Shown in pieces: positions 17,164 to 24,473 of a stretch of DNA of 53,247 nt (position 1 is the stretch's first letter; each line of letters opens with the position of its first letter). Under the pieces are notes generated by a model. That model saw only the letters and a list, made by a program, of their open reading frames with translations. It was not told the DNA's origin and did no database searches. Made by a program: the position numbers and the translations under genes. The stretch is from Streptosporangiaceae bacterium. GTDB lineage: Bacteria; Actinomycetota; Actinomycetes; Streptosporangiales; Streptosporangiaceae. Location: positions 1-53,247 of the forward strand of contig JAFAZE010000023.1 of assembly GCA_019239975.1 (NCBI GenBank). The letters are read 5' to 3'.

Positions 17164-17826
17164 TCAGCCGTCCTCCACGGCGATGCCCAGGTGCCGGGCG
17201 AGCAGCGGTGCGAGGCTCACGAGCTGGACGCTGTCGATCACGGTGCCGCGCAGCGACTCGTAGCCCCCGGTGATGCCGAGCGCCGCGCCACGGAGATCGA
17301 CGTCGGTGCATGTCACCTTGGTCAGGTCCGCGCCCTCCAGCTGGCAGCCGGGGAACCGGACCCGGGTCAGGGTCGCGCCGCCGAAATCCGCCGACCGCAG
17401 TACGCAGTCCTCGAATTGCACATCGGTCAGCGTGGCATCGCGGAAGTTCACCGAATCAAGTTTGCAATCACGAAACGTGACCCGCCGCAGTGAGCTTCCG
17501 TAGGCCTGCACCCCGGCCAGCACGCATCCGCCGAACCAGGCGTCCAGCCAGTCGGTCTCGGCCAGATCCGCCGCCACAACGCGAACCTTGCGGAAGATCA
17601 CCTCACTGAGGCGGCTTCGCCGCAGCTCACCGCCGTCGAACGTGACAGAGCTGAACGCGCATTCGGCGAACCGGGAGCCCGCCGCCATAACGCCGGAAAA
17701 TGCCTCGCCGGTGATGTGATAGCGGTCATAGCTCTCGTCTTCGCCGAGCGGTCCGGGCAGCGGTTGCAGCGCGGCCGTGAATGACGGATCTTCCAGCCTT
17801 CGCGGTGGTCTCCGTGGCGCCGTCAC
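17164..17826 (-). CDS. Pentapeptide-repeat protein
   Basis: This 220-residue protein is built mostly of consecutive five-residue repeats of the A(D/N)LXX type (about 50-190; for example FRDCKLDSVNFRDATL, VLRSADFGGATL, QLEGADLTKV). These fold as a right-handed quadrilateral beta-helix. Some relatives (MfpA/Qnr) mimic DNA and protect gyrase, but most have no known role. The GTG start has AGGAG eight bases upstream. It is convergent with murD2 (13 bp apart) and divergent from the esterase gene. No helix or signal peptide is seen; it should be cytosolic. Confidence 0.85.
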   Translation of the reverse strand: MTAPRRPPRRLEDPSFTAALQPLPGPLGEDESYDRYHITGEAFSGVMAAGSRFAECAFSSVTFDGGELRRSRLSEVIFRKVRVVAADLAETDWLDAWFGGCVLAGVQAYGSSLRRVTFRDCKLDSVNFRDATLTDVQFEDCVLRSADFGGATLTRVRFPGCQLEGADLTKVTCTDVDLRGAALGITGGYESLRGTVIDSVQLVSLAPLLARHLGIAVEDG

Positions 17827-17910
17827 GATTGGAACTCCTAAAATCAGGAACGTTCATTTACATTTTTCTCAGGACAGGTGCGGCTTCGTCCCCGCGGGTG
17901 CCAGCACGGG

Positions 17911-17940
17911 TTCTTACACTGACAGTTCTTACACTGACAG
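17911..17940. repeat. 15-bp perfect direct repeat in the divergent promoter region
   Basis: The unit ttcttacactgacag occurs twice back to back (17911-17925, 17926-17940). It lies 31 bp before the esterase start and 84 bp upstream of the pentapeptide gene start. It may be a paired activator or repressor site, or contain duplicated -10 elements (TACACT). Confidence 0.7.
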
Positions 17941-17970
17941 ACTCCCTCGATGCGGCGGGAGGTCGCCCCG

Positions 17971-19476
17971 ATGACCGTAACCGATCCCGAAGTCCGTATC
18001 GGCCCCGGCCGGGTGCGCGGCCGGCCCGAAGACGGGGTGGCGGTCTTCCGCGGTATCCCGTTCGCGCGGCCGCCCGTCGGCGAGCTGCGGTTCGCGGCGC
18101 CGCGGGCGCCGGAGCCGTGGGATGGCGTGCGGGACGCGGGTACGTTCGGGCCGCCGGCGCCGCAATCGGGCCTGGGACTGCCGCCCATCCAGCCGCCGCC
18201 CGGGGCTGACCCCGGCGACTGGCTGACGCTCAGCGTCTGGACCCCGGATCCGGGAGCGGCCGGGCTGCCGGTGATGGTGTGGATACACGGCGGCGCGTAC
18301 CGGGCCGGATCATCGAGCCAGCCGGCATACGACGGGAGGCGGTTCGCCCAGTCCGGCGTGGTCCTCGTCACCTGTAACTACCGGCTCGGCGTGGAGGGCT
18401 TTGCGCAGATCGAGGGTGCGCCGGCCAACCGGGGGCTGCTCGACCAGGTGGCGGCGCTGCGCTGGGTGGCCGAGAACATCGGCGGGTTCGGCGGCGACCC
18501 GGGGAACGTGACGGTGTTCGGCGAGTCCGCGGGCGCCGGCTCGATAGCGGCCCTGCTCGCGATGAGGACGGGGCTGTTCCGCCGGGCGATAACGCAGAGC
18601 GTTCCCGGCACGTTCTTCTCACCGCGCCTCGCGGCGGACATCACCGCGGCGATCGCCACCGAAGCCGGCCTGCCTCCCTCGCTGGCCTCGTTCGCGGTCG
18701 CCGCGCCGGAGCGGCTCGCGGCCGCGGCCGATGTGGTGACCACCCACATGCGCGAGCATCCGCGGTGGGGGCCGGTGGCGTATACCGACACGCCGTTCTC
18801 GCCGGTGGCCGACGGGGAGATACTGCCCCGGGCGCCCTGGCGGGCGCTGCTTGCCGGCGCGGCGCGGGACGTGGACCTGCTCGCTGGGCACAACCGCGAC
18901 GAATACCGGCTGTTCATCGAGCTCTCCGGCAGGAGGGGCAAGATCACGGCCGAGGACGCCGACGCGGCGCTGCGCACCTTCGCACACGGGCCGGACGGGG
19001 CCGCGCGCTACCGCGCCGCGTATCCGGCGGCGGACCCGGAGGAACTCTACGAGCTGGTGTACTCGGACTGGCTGTTCCGGATGCCGAGCCTGCACCTCGC
19101 GCAGGCGCACGCGGTCGCGGGCGGCAGGACGTTCCTGTACGAGCTGCGCTACCCGGCACCGGCCGACGGCGAGGCGCTCGGCGCGTGCCACGCGCTGGAC
19201 GTGCCGCTGGTGTTCGGCGTGCCGGGTGCCGGGATCGCGCAGATGCTGGCGGGCGAGCGGCCGCCGGCGTCGTTCACCGCGCTCGGAGACCTCATGCGAT
19301 CGGAGTGGGTGGCGTTCGCCGCTTCCGGTGCCCCGGGCTGGACGGCCTACAGCGCCGGGCGGCGGCTGACGCGCATCTACGACGACCCGGCGTCCGTCGA
19401 CCCGTATCCGGAGGAAGCGTCGATGCATCTGTGGGAACGCCACCTGTTCGACGTACTCGACCTCGCCGGCGGCTGA
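17971..19476 (+). CDS. Type-B carboxylesterase
   Basis: This is a 501-residue alpha/beta hydrolase of the carboxylesterase/cholinesterase family. The N-terminal [14 protein letters not shown], the oxyanion loop [10 protein letters not shown] and the nucleophile elbow VFGESAGAG (Ser) are all present; the catalytic Glu and His are expected in the DRDEYRLF region and [12 protein letters not shown]. It hydrolyses carboxylic esters; the natural substrate is unknown. ATG 17971 is chosen over upstream starts because GGGAGG at 17957-17962 is well spaced. No signal peptide is visible. Its stop overlaps the start of the DUF1445 gene (TGATG), so the two genes form an operon. Confidence 0.85.
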   Translation: MTVTDPEVRIGPGRVRGRPEDGVAVFRGIPFARPPVGELRFAAPRAPEPWDGVRDAGTFGPPAPQSGLGLPPIQPPPGADPGDWLTLSVWTPDPGAAGLPVMVWIHGGAYRAGSSSQPAYDGRRFAQSGVVLVTCNYRLGVEGFAQIEGAPANRGLLDQVAALRWVAENIGGFGGDPGNVTVFGESAGAGSIAALLAMRTGLFRRAITQSVPGTFFSPRLAADITAAIATEAGLPPSLASFAVAAPERLAAAADVVTTHMREHPRWGPVAYTDTPFSPVADGEILPRAPWRALLAGAARDVDLLAGHNRDEYRLFIELSGRRGKITAEDADAALRTFAHGPDGAARYRAAYPAADPEELYELVYSDWLFRMPSLHLAQAHAVAGGRTFLYELRYPAPADGEALGACHALDVPLVFGVPGAGIAQMLAGERPPASFTALGDLMRSEWVAFAASGAPGWTAYSAGRRLTRIYDDPASVDPYPEEASMHLWERHLFDVLDLAGG

Positions 19477-20249
19477 TGGAATCCGTCGCAGCGCGCGAGC
19501 GAGCCCGGTTCAGGGCCGGCGTCCGCGTCCCGACGGCGGACCTGGCGCCCGGATACGTCCAGGCGAACCTGGTGGCGGTGCCACGGGACCTCGCGTTCGA
19601 CTTCATGCTGTTCGCGCAGCGCAACCCGAAGCCCTGCCCGCTGCTCGACGTCACAGATCCCGGCTCGGCGGCCACGTCGCTGGCGCCGGGCGCGGATCTG
19701 CGCACCGATCTGCCGGCCTACCGGGTGTGGCGCGACGGCGAGGTGGTGGCCGAACCGGACGGGGTCACCGCGTACTGGCGGGATGACCTGGTGACGTTCC
19801 TCATCGGCTGCAGCTTCACCTTCGACCGCGCGCTCGCCGAGGCCGGGGTCCCGGTACGGCACGCCGAGCAGGGCCGCAACATCCCGATGTTCCGTACCGC
19901 CAGGCCCTGCCGTCAGGCGGGGGTGTTCAGCGGCCCGCTGGTCGTGTCGATGCGCCCGGTGCCGCCGTCCCTCGTCCCGGCCGCCGTCCAGGTGACCTCC
20001 CGGTACCCCGCGGTCCACGGCTCCCCGGTGCACGTGGGCGGCCCCGCCGCGCTCGGCATAGCGGACCTGTCACGGCCCGACTACGGCGACCCGGTGACGG
20101 CCGCCCCGGACGACGTGCCGGTGTTCTGGGCCTGCGGGGTGACCCCGCAGGCGGTGCTCGCGGCGGCCCGCCCCCCGTTCGCCATCACCCACGCGCCCGG
20201 CCACATGCTCATCACCGATGCCCGTGACCACGACTACGCGACCGGTTAG
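19476..20249 (+). CDS. DUF1445 / D-glutamate-cyclase-family putative hydro-lyase
   Basis: The 257-residue protein fits the DUF1445 'putative hydro-lyase' family: [28 protein letters not shown] at the start (quoted in part: APGYVQANL), [13 protein letters not shown] in the middle and [17 protein letters not shown] near the end, with [14 protein letters not shown] closing it. The family is named after human DGLUCY, which cyclises D-glutamate to 5-oxo-D-proline; most bacterial members are uncharacterised. It shares one base with the esterase stop. Its presence close to the D-Glu-making murL-murD2 pair is suggestive but may be chance. Reaction assignment is low confidence; family assignment is good. 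Confidence 0.75.
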   Translation: MESVAARERARFRAGVRVPTADLAPGYVQANLVAVPRDLAFDFMLFAQRNPKPCPLLDVTDPGSAATSLAPGADLRTDLPAYRVWRDGEVVAEPDGVTAYWRDDLVTFLIGCSFTFDRALAEAGVPVRHAEQGRNIPMFRTARPCRQAGVFSGPLVVSMRPVPPSLVPAAVQVTSRYPAVHGSPVHVGGPAALGIADLSRPDYGDPVTAAPDDVPVFWACGVTPQAVLAAARPPFAITHAPGHMLITDARDHDYATG

Positions 20250-20390
20250 GGTCACAGCCGCCAGCGGCAACCGTTGCCCTGCGCCCTGAGCCGCGCTCGG
20301 CGGAGCCGGAATGATAACTAACCTCATCGATCGCTACCCGCCCTGCATGCCCACGGGTAACACCCCCTGCCGTCGGCCGCCGGCCCCTGC

Positions 20391-20449
20391 GCGGGGCCAA
20401 ATGCGCCAGCGGCCCCACTGGGCGGGGCCAGATGCGCCAGCGGCCCCGC
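20391..20449. repeat. 59-bp double-hairpin interspersed repeat, copy 1
   Basis: Two 26-nt units (gcggggcca, then A or G, then atgcgccagcggcccc) are separated by ACTGG and closed by GC. Each unit is an imperfect hairpin with ggggcc/ggcccc arms. The 59 bases are identical to 34709-34767. Confidence 0.9.
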
Positions 20450-20530
20450 CGCCAACATGAGCCCGGACCGTGACGATCCAGAAATACACGTTCGAGCCGG
20501 GAAAGTTTTCGAGAGTGCCGCCTGTCCGCT

Positions 20531-20566
20531 TTACAGTTCGAGGGTTGCGATGATAATATCGAACTG
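20531..20566. promoter_or_regulatory. Inverted repeat with AT-rich centre upstream of the HNH gene
   Basis: cagttcga (20534-20541) and tcgaactg (20559-20566) form a perfect 8-bp inverted repeat around gataatat. GATAAT at 20552-20557 resembles a -10 element. This could be an operator-promoter for the HNH gene, though it lies about 185 bp before the start. Confidence 0.4.
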
Positions 20567-20750
20567 GAAATCGGGACCATGGGCCGGCTGGTCAGCAGCC
20601 GGCAGTGACTTCTCCCCGCAGCGCGGGCCCTCGGACATTCAGGCAGAGTCCCTTCCCCGGATCGCATTCATCACCCGGCATTCCCGCGTGCGCAGCACGC
20701 GGATGAGGTGTTACCCCGGTACCCGCGCGCAGTGCGGGGGAGGTGATCGC

Positions 20751-22442
20751 ATGGTGGCTTCCCAGCCCGGCACCCCCGGCCATGACGGCCACGATGGCCA
20801 TGACGGCCGCGGCGGCTCCGAGCACCCCGGCGGCTCCGAGCACCCCGGCGCTGACGTCGGCCTGCCCGGCCTGCCCGGCCTGCCCAGTCAGGCCGCCGCC
20901 GATGCGAATGCCTGGCCGATTCCGGGTGCGCCAGTTCCCGGGACGGCGGTTCCTGTCACGGTGGCGGACGCGCTGGCGATGATAGACGCCGGGCTCGGGT
21001 TCCTGAACGCCGCCGATGTGGCCGGGCTGTCGTCGGCTGCGCAGGCCGAGGCATTGGTCGCGCTGGGCCGGGCGCAGGCGATGCAGACCGCCGCGCACGC
21101 GGCGGTGCTGGCCGCCTTCACCGCGGGCAGCGGGTATGAGACCGATGGTCATGGCGGGCCTGTGCCGTGGCTGGTGCATGTGACCCGGGTGACCAAGAGC
21201 GCCGCGAAAGGCGCGGCCGGGTGGATGCGGCGGCTCGACAATCACCCAGGCATCCGCGCCGTGCTCGCCGCCGGGGACATCTCCGACTCGTGGGCCAAGC
21301 GGTTCTGCGAGTGGACGGACCGGCTGCCGGAAGAGAACCGGCAGGCCGCCGATGCGATCTTGGTGGCCGCGGCGGCGGGCGGGGTGCCGTTTGCCGACCT
21401 GATCATCCTGGCCTCGGACATGTACGAGAAGGCCAGGGCGCAGCAGCCGGACCCGGATGAAGACGCCGGGTTTGATGACCGGCGGGTACGGGTGGAGGAC
21501 ACCTTCGACGGCGCCGGGGTCCTCACCGGGAACCTCACTCCTGCCTGCGCCGCCGCGCTGCACGCGGTGCTTGACGCGCTCGGCAAGAACCGGGGGCCGC
21601 AGGACCTCCGTACCGAGGATCAGCGCAACCATGACGCGCTGGAAGAAGCTTTGAAGCTGCTGATCGGGGCGGGGATGCTGCCGGAGCGGGCCGGGCAGCC
21701 GACCCAGGTGCAGGCCGTGACCACACTGTCGGAGTTGCGCGGCATGCACGGTGCCTCCGAACTGGAAAACGCCTGGCTGGCCGCCAAAGCCGGCGAACCC
21801 GGCTACCTGGCGGGCAAGGACGCCGAGGCCGCCGCGTGCGACGCCACGATCATCCCTGTCGTCGTCGGCCAGGTCGACTGGGACGTGCTCGACCAGATGG
21901 CCGACGTGTGGATCGGCACGCATGGCCTGGACCGTGGCGCACCCTGCGGCTGCGAGTGCGGCAAGTGCACCTGCCAGCCCCCGGCCCCCATGACGGAGGA
22001 GGCGCGGGCCCGGCTGCGGCGCACCCTGCTGGGTATGGCCGTGGACGCGCTGTCCGGCCCGGCCGGACTGGCCGCCTACCTCCGCTCGCGGGTGCTGGGT
22101 GCCCCGTTCAACACCGCCAGCCTGCCGCTGGACGTCGGCGTCGCCGGCACCGTCCCCGCCCATATCCGGCGGGCGGTGATCCTGCGGGCCAGGGGCCACT
22201 GCGAGTGGGCGGGCGGCTGCGACCGGCCCGCCGCCGCCTGCCAAGTCCACCACATCGTGCCCAAAGCCGACGGCGGCCCGACCAGTGTGCAGTCCTGCAT
22301 CCTGCTCTGCGAATTTCATCACCTGATCTGCGTCCACCGCTGGGGATGGACCATCCTCCTGCACCCCGACGGCACCACCGAGGCAAGATCCCCCTGGGGA
22401 CAGGTGCTGCGCAGCCACGGGCCACCCGCCCGAGCGGGGTAA
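20751..22442 (+). CDS. DUF222 / 13E12-type HNH endonuclease-domain protein
   Basis: This 563-residue protein belongs to the actinobacterial 13E12 repeat family: a long DUF222 domain (about 60-420) followed by an HNH domain (about 480-545; CEWAGGCDRPAAACQVHHIV, then LLCEFHHLICVHRWGW). Members are often multi-copy per genome and presumed nucleases, but their biology is unclear. The central Asn of HNH is replaced (SVQSCILLC), so cleavage is not assured. A Gly/His/Asp repeat (GHDGHDGHDGRGG) and a GLPGLPGLP stretch make up the N-terminus. A Cys cluster (CGCECGKCTC, about 400-410) may bind metal. The ATG follows GGAGGTGATCGC, a near-perfect anti-16S match. The stop lies inside a 14-bp tandem repeat. 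Confidence 0.82.
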   Translation: MVASQPGTPGHDGHDGHDGRGGSEHPGGSEHPGADVGLPGLPGLPSQAAADANAWPIPGAPVPGTAVPVTVADALAMIDAGLGFLNAADVAGLSSAAQAEALVALGRAQAMQTAAHAAVLAAFTAGSGYETDGHGGPVPWLVHVTRVTKSAAKGAAGWMRRLDNHPGIRAVLAAGDISDSWAKRFCEWTDRLPEENRQAADAILVAAAAGGVPFADLIILASDMYEKARAQQPDPDEDAGFDDRRVRVEDTFDGAGVLTGNLTPACAAALHAVLDALGKNRGPQDLRTEDQRNHDALEEALKLLIGAGMLPERAGQPTQVQAVTTLSELRGMHGASELENAWLAAKAGEPGYLAGKDAEAAACDATIIPVVVGQVDWDVLDQMADVWIGTHGLDRGAPCGCECGKCTCQPPAPMTEEARARLRRTLLGMAVDALSGPAGLAAYLRSRVLGAPFNTASLPLDVGVAGTVPAHIRRAVILRARGHCEWAGGCDRPAAACQVHHIVPKADGGPTSVQSCILLCEFHHLICVHRWGWTILLHPDGTTEARSPWGQVLRSHGPPARAG

Positions 22443-22472
22443 GGCGAGCGGGGTAAGGCGAGCGGGGTAAAG
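22431..22472. repeat. 14-bp tandem repeat spanning the HNH gene stop
   Basis: Units at 22431, 22445 and 22459 each read cgagcggggtaagg (the last has AAG). Each contains GGGTAA, and the first TAA is the gene's stop. Confidence 0.9.
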
Positions 22473-22601
22473 TCACCCGCAGCGGCACGAACCACCATAA
22501 GGGCACCAGAGAATGCCTCACCCGGTCGCGGAAATCTCGGCGTGTCCGGCTACGGGCGGTCTTATCATGGCCCGGTCCGGGCTCGTCAAGCGGGAGGCGC
22601 C

Positions 22602-23426
22602 GTGTGGTGGAAGCGGATCTTGTCGTGGCTGCGTCACGAGCCCGACTCCACAATCGCCATCATCGTCGCCGTCATTGTGATCACGCTTTCGGTGCTCTTC
22701 AGCCTTGGCCACACAACCCTTCCATGGGCGCTGGCCGGAATGACGGCGGCGTACGTCGCATTGCTCGTCGGCAACGTGCGCGACCGGCTCAACAGCCGGT
22801 CGCGAGACGAGGTCATTCGCGGCCTGGAGCGCGCCGTCGGGGAACAGACGCGCGCCGTCCGGGAACTGTCGGATGTCGTGCGTCATCTGTCCGAGCCCGT
22901 CGTGTACCCCACGCAGCACATCCCGTACGCGCGGCTTCGCGAGTACATCGCCAGGCACAAGGTTCGCGATGCCGTCTTTCTGCAGTACAGCGGCCAGGCA
23001 TGTGCCGAGGTGATCGAGGCCGTCCTGCTCAAGAAGGGCGCCCGCGCCACCGTCTACCTACAGGACGAGGGCACGGCACGGGACATCGGCAGCAAGTTCC
23101 AGGAGAACCGGATCGCCACCTCGATCAGCAATTTGCGTAAGTGGCAGCGCAAATACGACGGGATCTCCGAGCTCACGGTCTACCAGTGCACGATGCCCAT
23201 GACAGTGCGCGCGATCATGATCGATGACCGGCTGCTCTGCATGGGCCCGTACACCTATGAGCCGGAAGCCGACGAAAAGCATCCCGGTGACACCGTCGAG
23301 GTCTCCGGCCACGATGTCGCCACGGTGATCGCACACCGGGGCACGGGCAACTTCGACGCACTCCGCCAGACCTTCGACTCGCTCGTCAGGAAATACGAGC
23401 TGGTTGCGCGGCGGATAGAACCCTGA
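22602..23426 (+). CDS. Unknown two-helix membrane protein with a PLD-like C-terminal domain
   Basis: I do not recognise a named family. GTG 22602 is preferred (GGGAGG at 22592-22597, five-base spacing), giving 274 residues. Residues about 16-36 and 44-60 form two membrane helices with a short loop. They are followed by a short coiled-coil-like stretch (ERAVGEQTRAVRELSDVVRHL) and a soluble cytosolic domain of about 180 residues. The segment VRAIMIDDRLLCMGPYTY followed by NFDALRQTFDSLV resembles the end of a phospholipase-D half, but the HxK catalytic pair is missing (Arg in place of His), so any PLD fold would be degenerate. It lies between the HNH gene and the 18-bp repeat array. It could be a membrane-tethered sensor or effector; function unknown. 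Confidence 0.65.
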   Translation: MWWKRILSWLRHEPDSTIAIIVAVIVITLSVLFSLGHTTLPWALAGMTAAYVALLVGNVRDRLNSRSRDEVIRGLERAVGEQTRAVRELSDVVRHLSEPVVYPTQHIPYARLREYIARHKVRDAVFLQYSGQACAEVIEAVLLKKGARATVYLQDEGTARDIGSKFQENRIATSISNLRKWQRKYDGISELTVYQCTMPMTVRAIMIDDRLLCMGPYTYEPEADEKHPGDTVEVSGHDVATVIAHRGTGNFDALRQTFDSLVRKYELVARRIEP

Positions 23427-23450
23427 CCGCATCGGCCGCACCAGCGGTGC

Positions 23451-23648
23451 GGCAAGCAAAACAGTGCCGGCAGACAAAACAGCGCTGGCAGACAAAACAG
23501 TGCCGGCAAACATAACAGCGCTGGCAAACATAACAGTGCCGGCAAACATAACAGTGCCGGCAAACATAACAGTGCCGGCAGACAAAACAGTGCCGGCAAA
23601 CATAACAGTGCCGGCAGACAAAACAGCGCCGGCCAACGAAACAGTCCT
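23451..23648. repeat. 11 x 18-bp tandem array between convergent genes
   Basis: Eleven contiguous 18-bp units start at 23451. Consensus is ggca(a/g)aca(t/a)aacagtgcc; units 5, 6, 7 and 9 are identical, and the first and last are degenerate. Each unit is flanked by ggca and tgcc, so every unit boundary is a TGCCGGCA or similar palindrome. It is much more AT-rich than the surroundings. It starts 24 bp after one gene's stop and ends on the first base of the Bax-inhibitor gene's stop. Confidence 0.95.
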
Positions 23649-24307
23649 CAGTTGTTCTCGCTGGAGAAGATCCGCAGGAAGAACAGGAACACGTTGAGCG
23701 CGTCGAGGAAGATCGACGCGGCGAGCAGCGGCGCCGAGTCGAGGTCCGTCGAGCGCCGCAGCCGCTGGAAGTCGAACATGGTCAGGCCCGCGAAGATCAC
23801 CAGCCCGAGCACGGAGTAGATCAGCTCGCCGTGCGGGATGCGGACGAAGATCGCCACGATGCCGAACACGATGAGCGCCACGAGCGCCCAGAAACACACC
23901 CGGGCGAGTCCCGAGAGGTCACGCCGTGTCGCGTAGCCGGCCGCTCCGAAACCGGCGATGAACAGCGCGGTCGCCCCGCCGGCCTGCCAGAGCACCCGGG
24001 GGTTCATGGTCGCGTAATAGGCGAGAGTCGGCGCCAGCCCGATCCCGAGCGCCACGCCGACCACGAACAGCAGGACGGTCGTGGCCGTGCCGGATCGCCG
24101 GACCGTGAAGTTCATGCTGATCAGGCAGACGAAACCCACGATGTACCAGACGAAGGCCCAGGTGTGGGTGAGGTTGCGCCCCAGGTAGGCGCCCAGGGTG
24201 AAGAAGCCGGCGGTGACCGCGACGTAGCCCATCGTCTGCCCGAACAGCGTGTGCGTCCGGTCCCGGGTCGTGACCCCGTAGCCGCCATACCTCAGTGACT
24301 GGTCCAT
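23648..24307 (-). CDS. Bax inhibitor-1 / YccA-YetJ family membrane protein
   Basis: The 219-residue protein has seven hydrophobic helices and the family features: VTAGFFTLGAYLGRNL early, IVFAGLTMFDFQRLRR before the last helices (Asp of the pH-sensing di-Asp region) and LDALNVFLFFLRIF at the C-terminus. The family includes the B. subtilis YetJ calcium-leak channel and the E. coli FtsH-interacting YccA. A role as a proton-gated Ca2+ leak channel is an inference. It is divergent from the GH35 gene and convergent with the two-helix membrane protein gene, the 18-bp array lying at its 3' end. Confidence 0.88.
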   Translation of the reverse strand: MDQSLRYGGYGVTTRDRTHTLFGQTMGYVAVTAGFFTLGAYLGRNLTHTWAFVWYIVGFVCLISMNFTVRRSGTATTVLLFVVGVALGIGLAPTLAYYATMNPRVLWQAGGATALFIAGFGAAGYATRRDLSGLARVCFWALVALIVFGIVAIFVRIPHGELIYSVLGLVIFAGLTMFDFQRLRRSTDLDSAPLLAASIFLDALNVFLFFLRIFSSENN

Positions 24308-24404
24308 GACCTCATTGTTCCCCGGCGCCCGGCAAGCGGGCAGCCCGGGCTACGCGTCCGGCGACTCGCTCGCAAACGCCCATGTCGCAGTGCCTGGATT
24401 CCCC

Positions 24405-24434
24405 TTGACATTCGGGGCGCTGTGGGTGTTTATG
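24405..24434 (+). promoter_or_regulatory. Candidate sigma-70-type promoter of the GH35 gene
   Basis: TTGACA at 24405-24410 is a perfect -35 consensus, 18 bp before TTTATG (24429-24434), a weak -10. Transcription would start about 30 bp ahead of ATG 24474. Confidence 0.45.
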
Positions 24435-24473
24435 GCAATGGACAGTATCGGATCTGTGCGGCTCTGGGTGGTC

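Larger units (their letters stand above)
20250..20750. other. Gap upstream of the HNH gene
   Basis: This non-coding stretch holds a small palindrome (ggcaaccgttgcc, about 20265-20277), the 59-bp double-hairpin repeat (20391-20449) and an AT-rich inverted repeat with a possible promoter (20531-20566). The HNH frame is open from 20457, but the start at 20751 is far better supported. No other gene is seen. Confidence 0.6.

Noticed and set aside
17840..17870. LexA/SOS box near the pentapeptide gene (gaacgttc)
   Set aside because: The actinobacterial box needs GAAC and GTTC separated by four bases; here they abut.
20391..20449. Rho-independent terminator of the DUF1445 gene
   Set aside because: It is over 140 bp from the stop, and its identical copy inside a coding region points to an interspersed repeat instead.
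23255..23599. Minus-strand ORF coding repeated PALLCLPALLCLP
   Set aside because: It is a translation of the 18-bp array, open only because 18 is divisible by three; the start lies inside the array and it runs antisense into a real gene.
23451..23648. CRISPR array
   Set aside because: Units are contiguous with no unique spacers and no cas genes are present.
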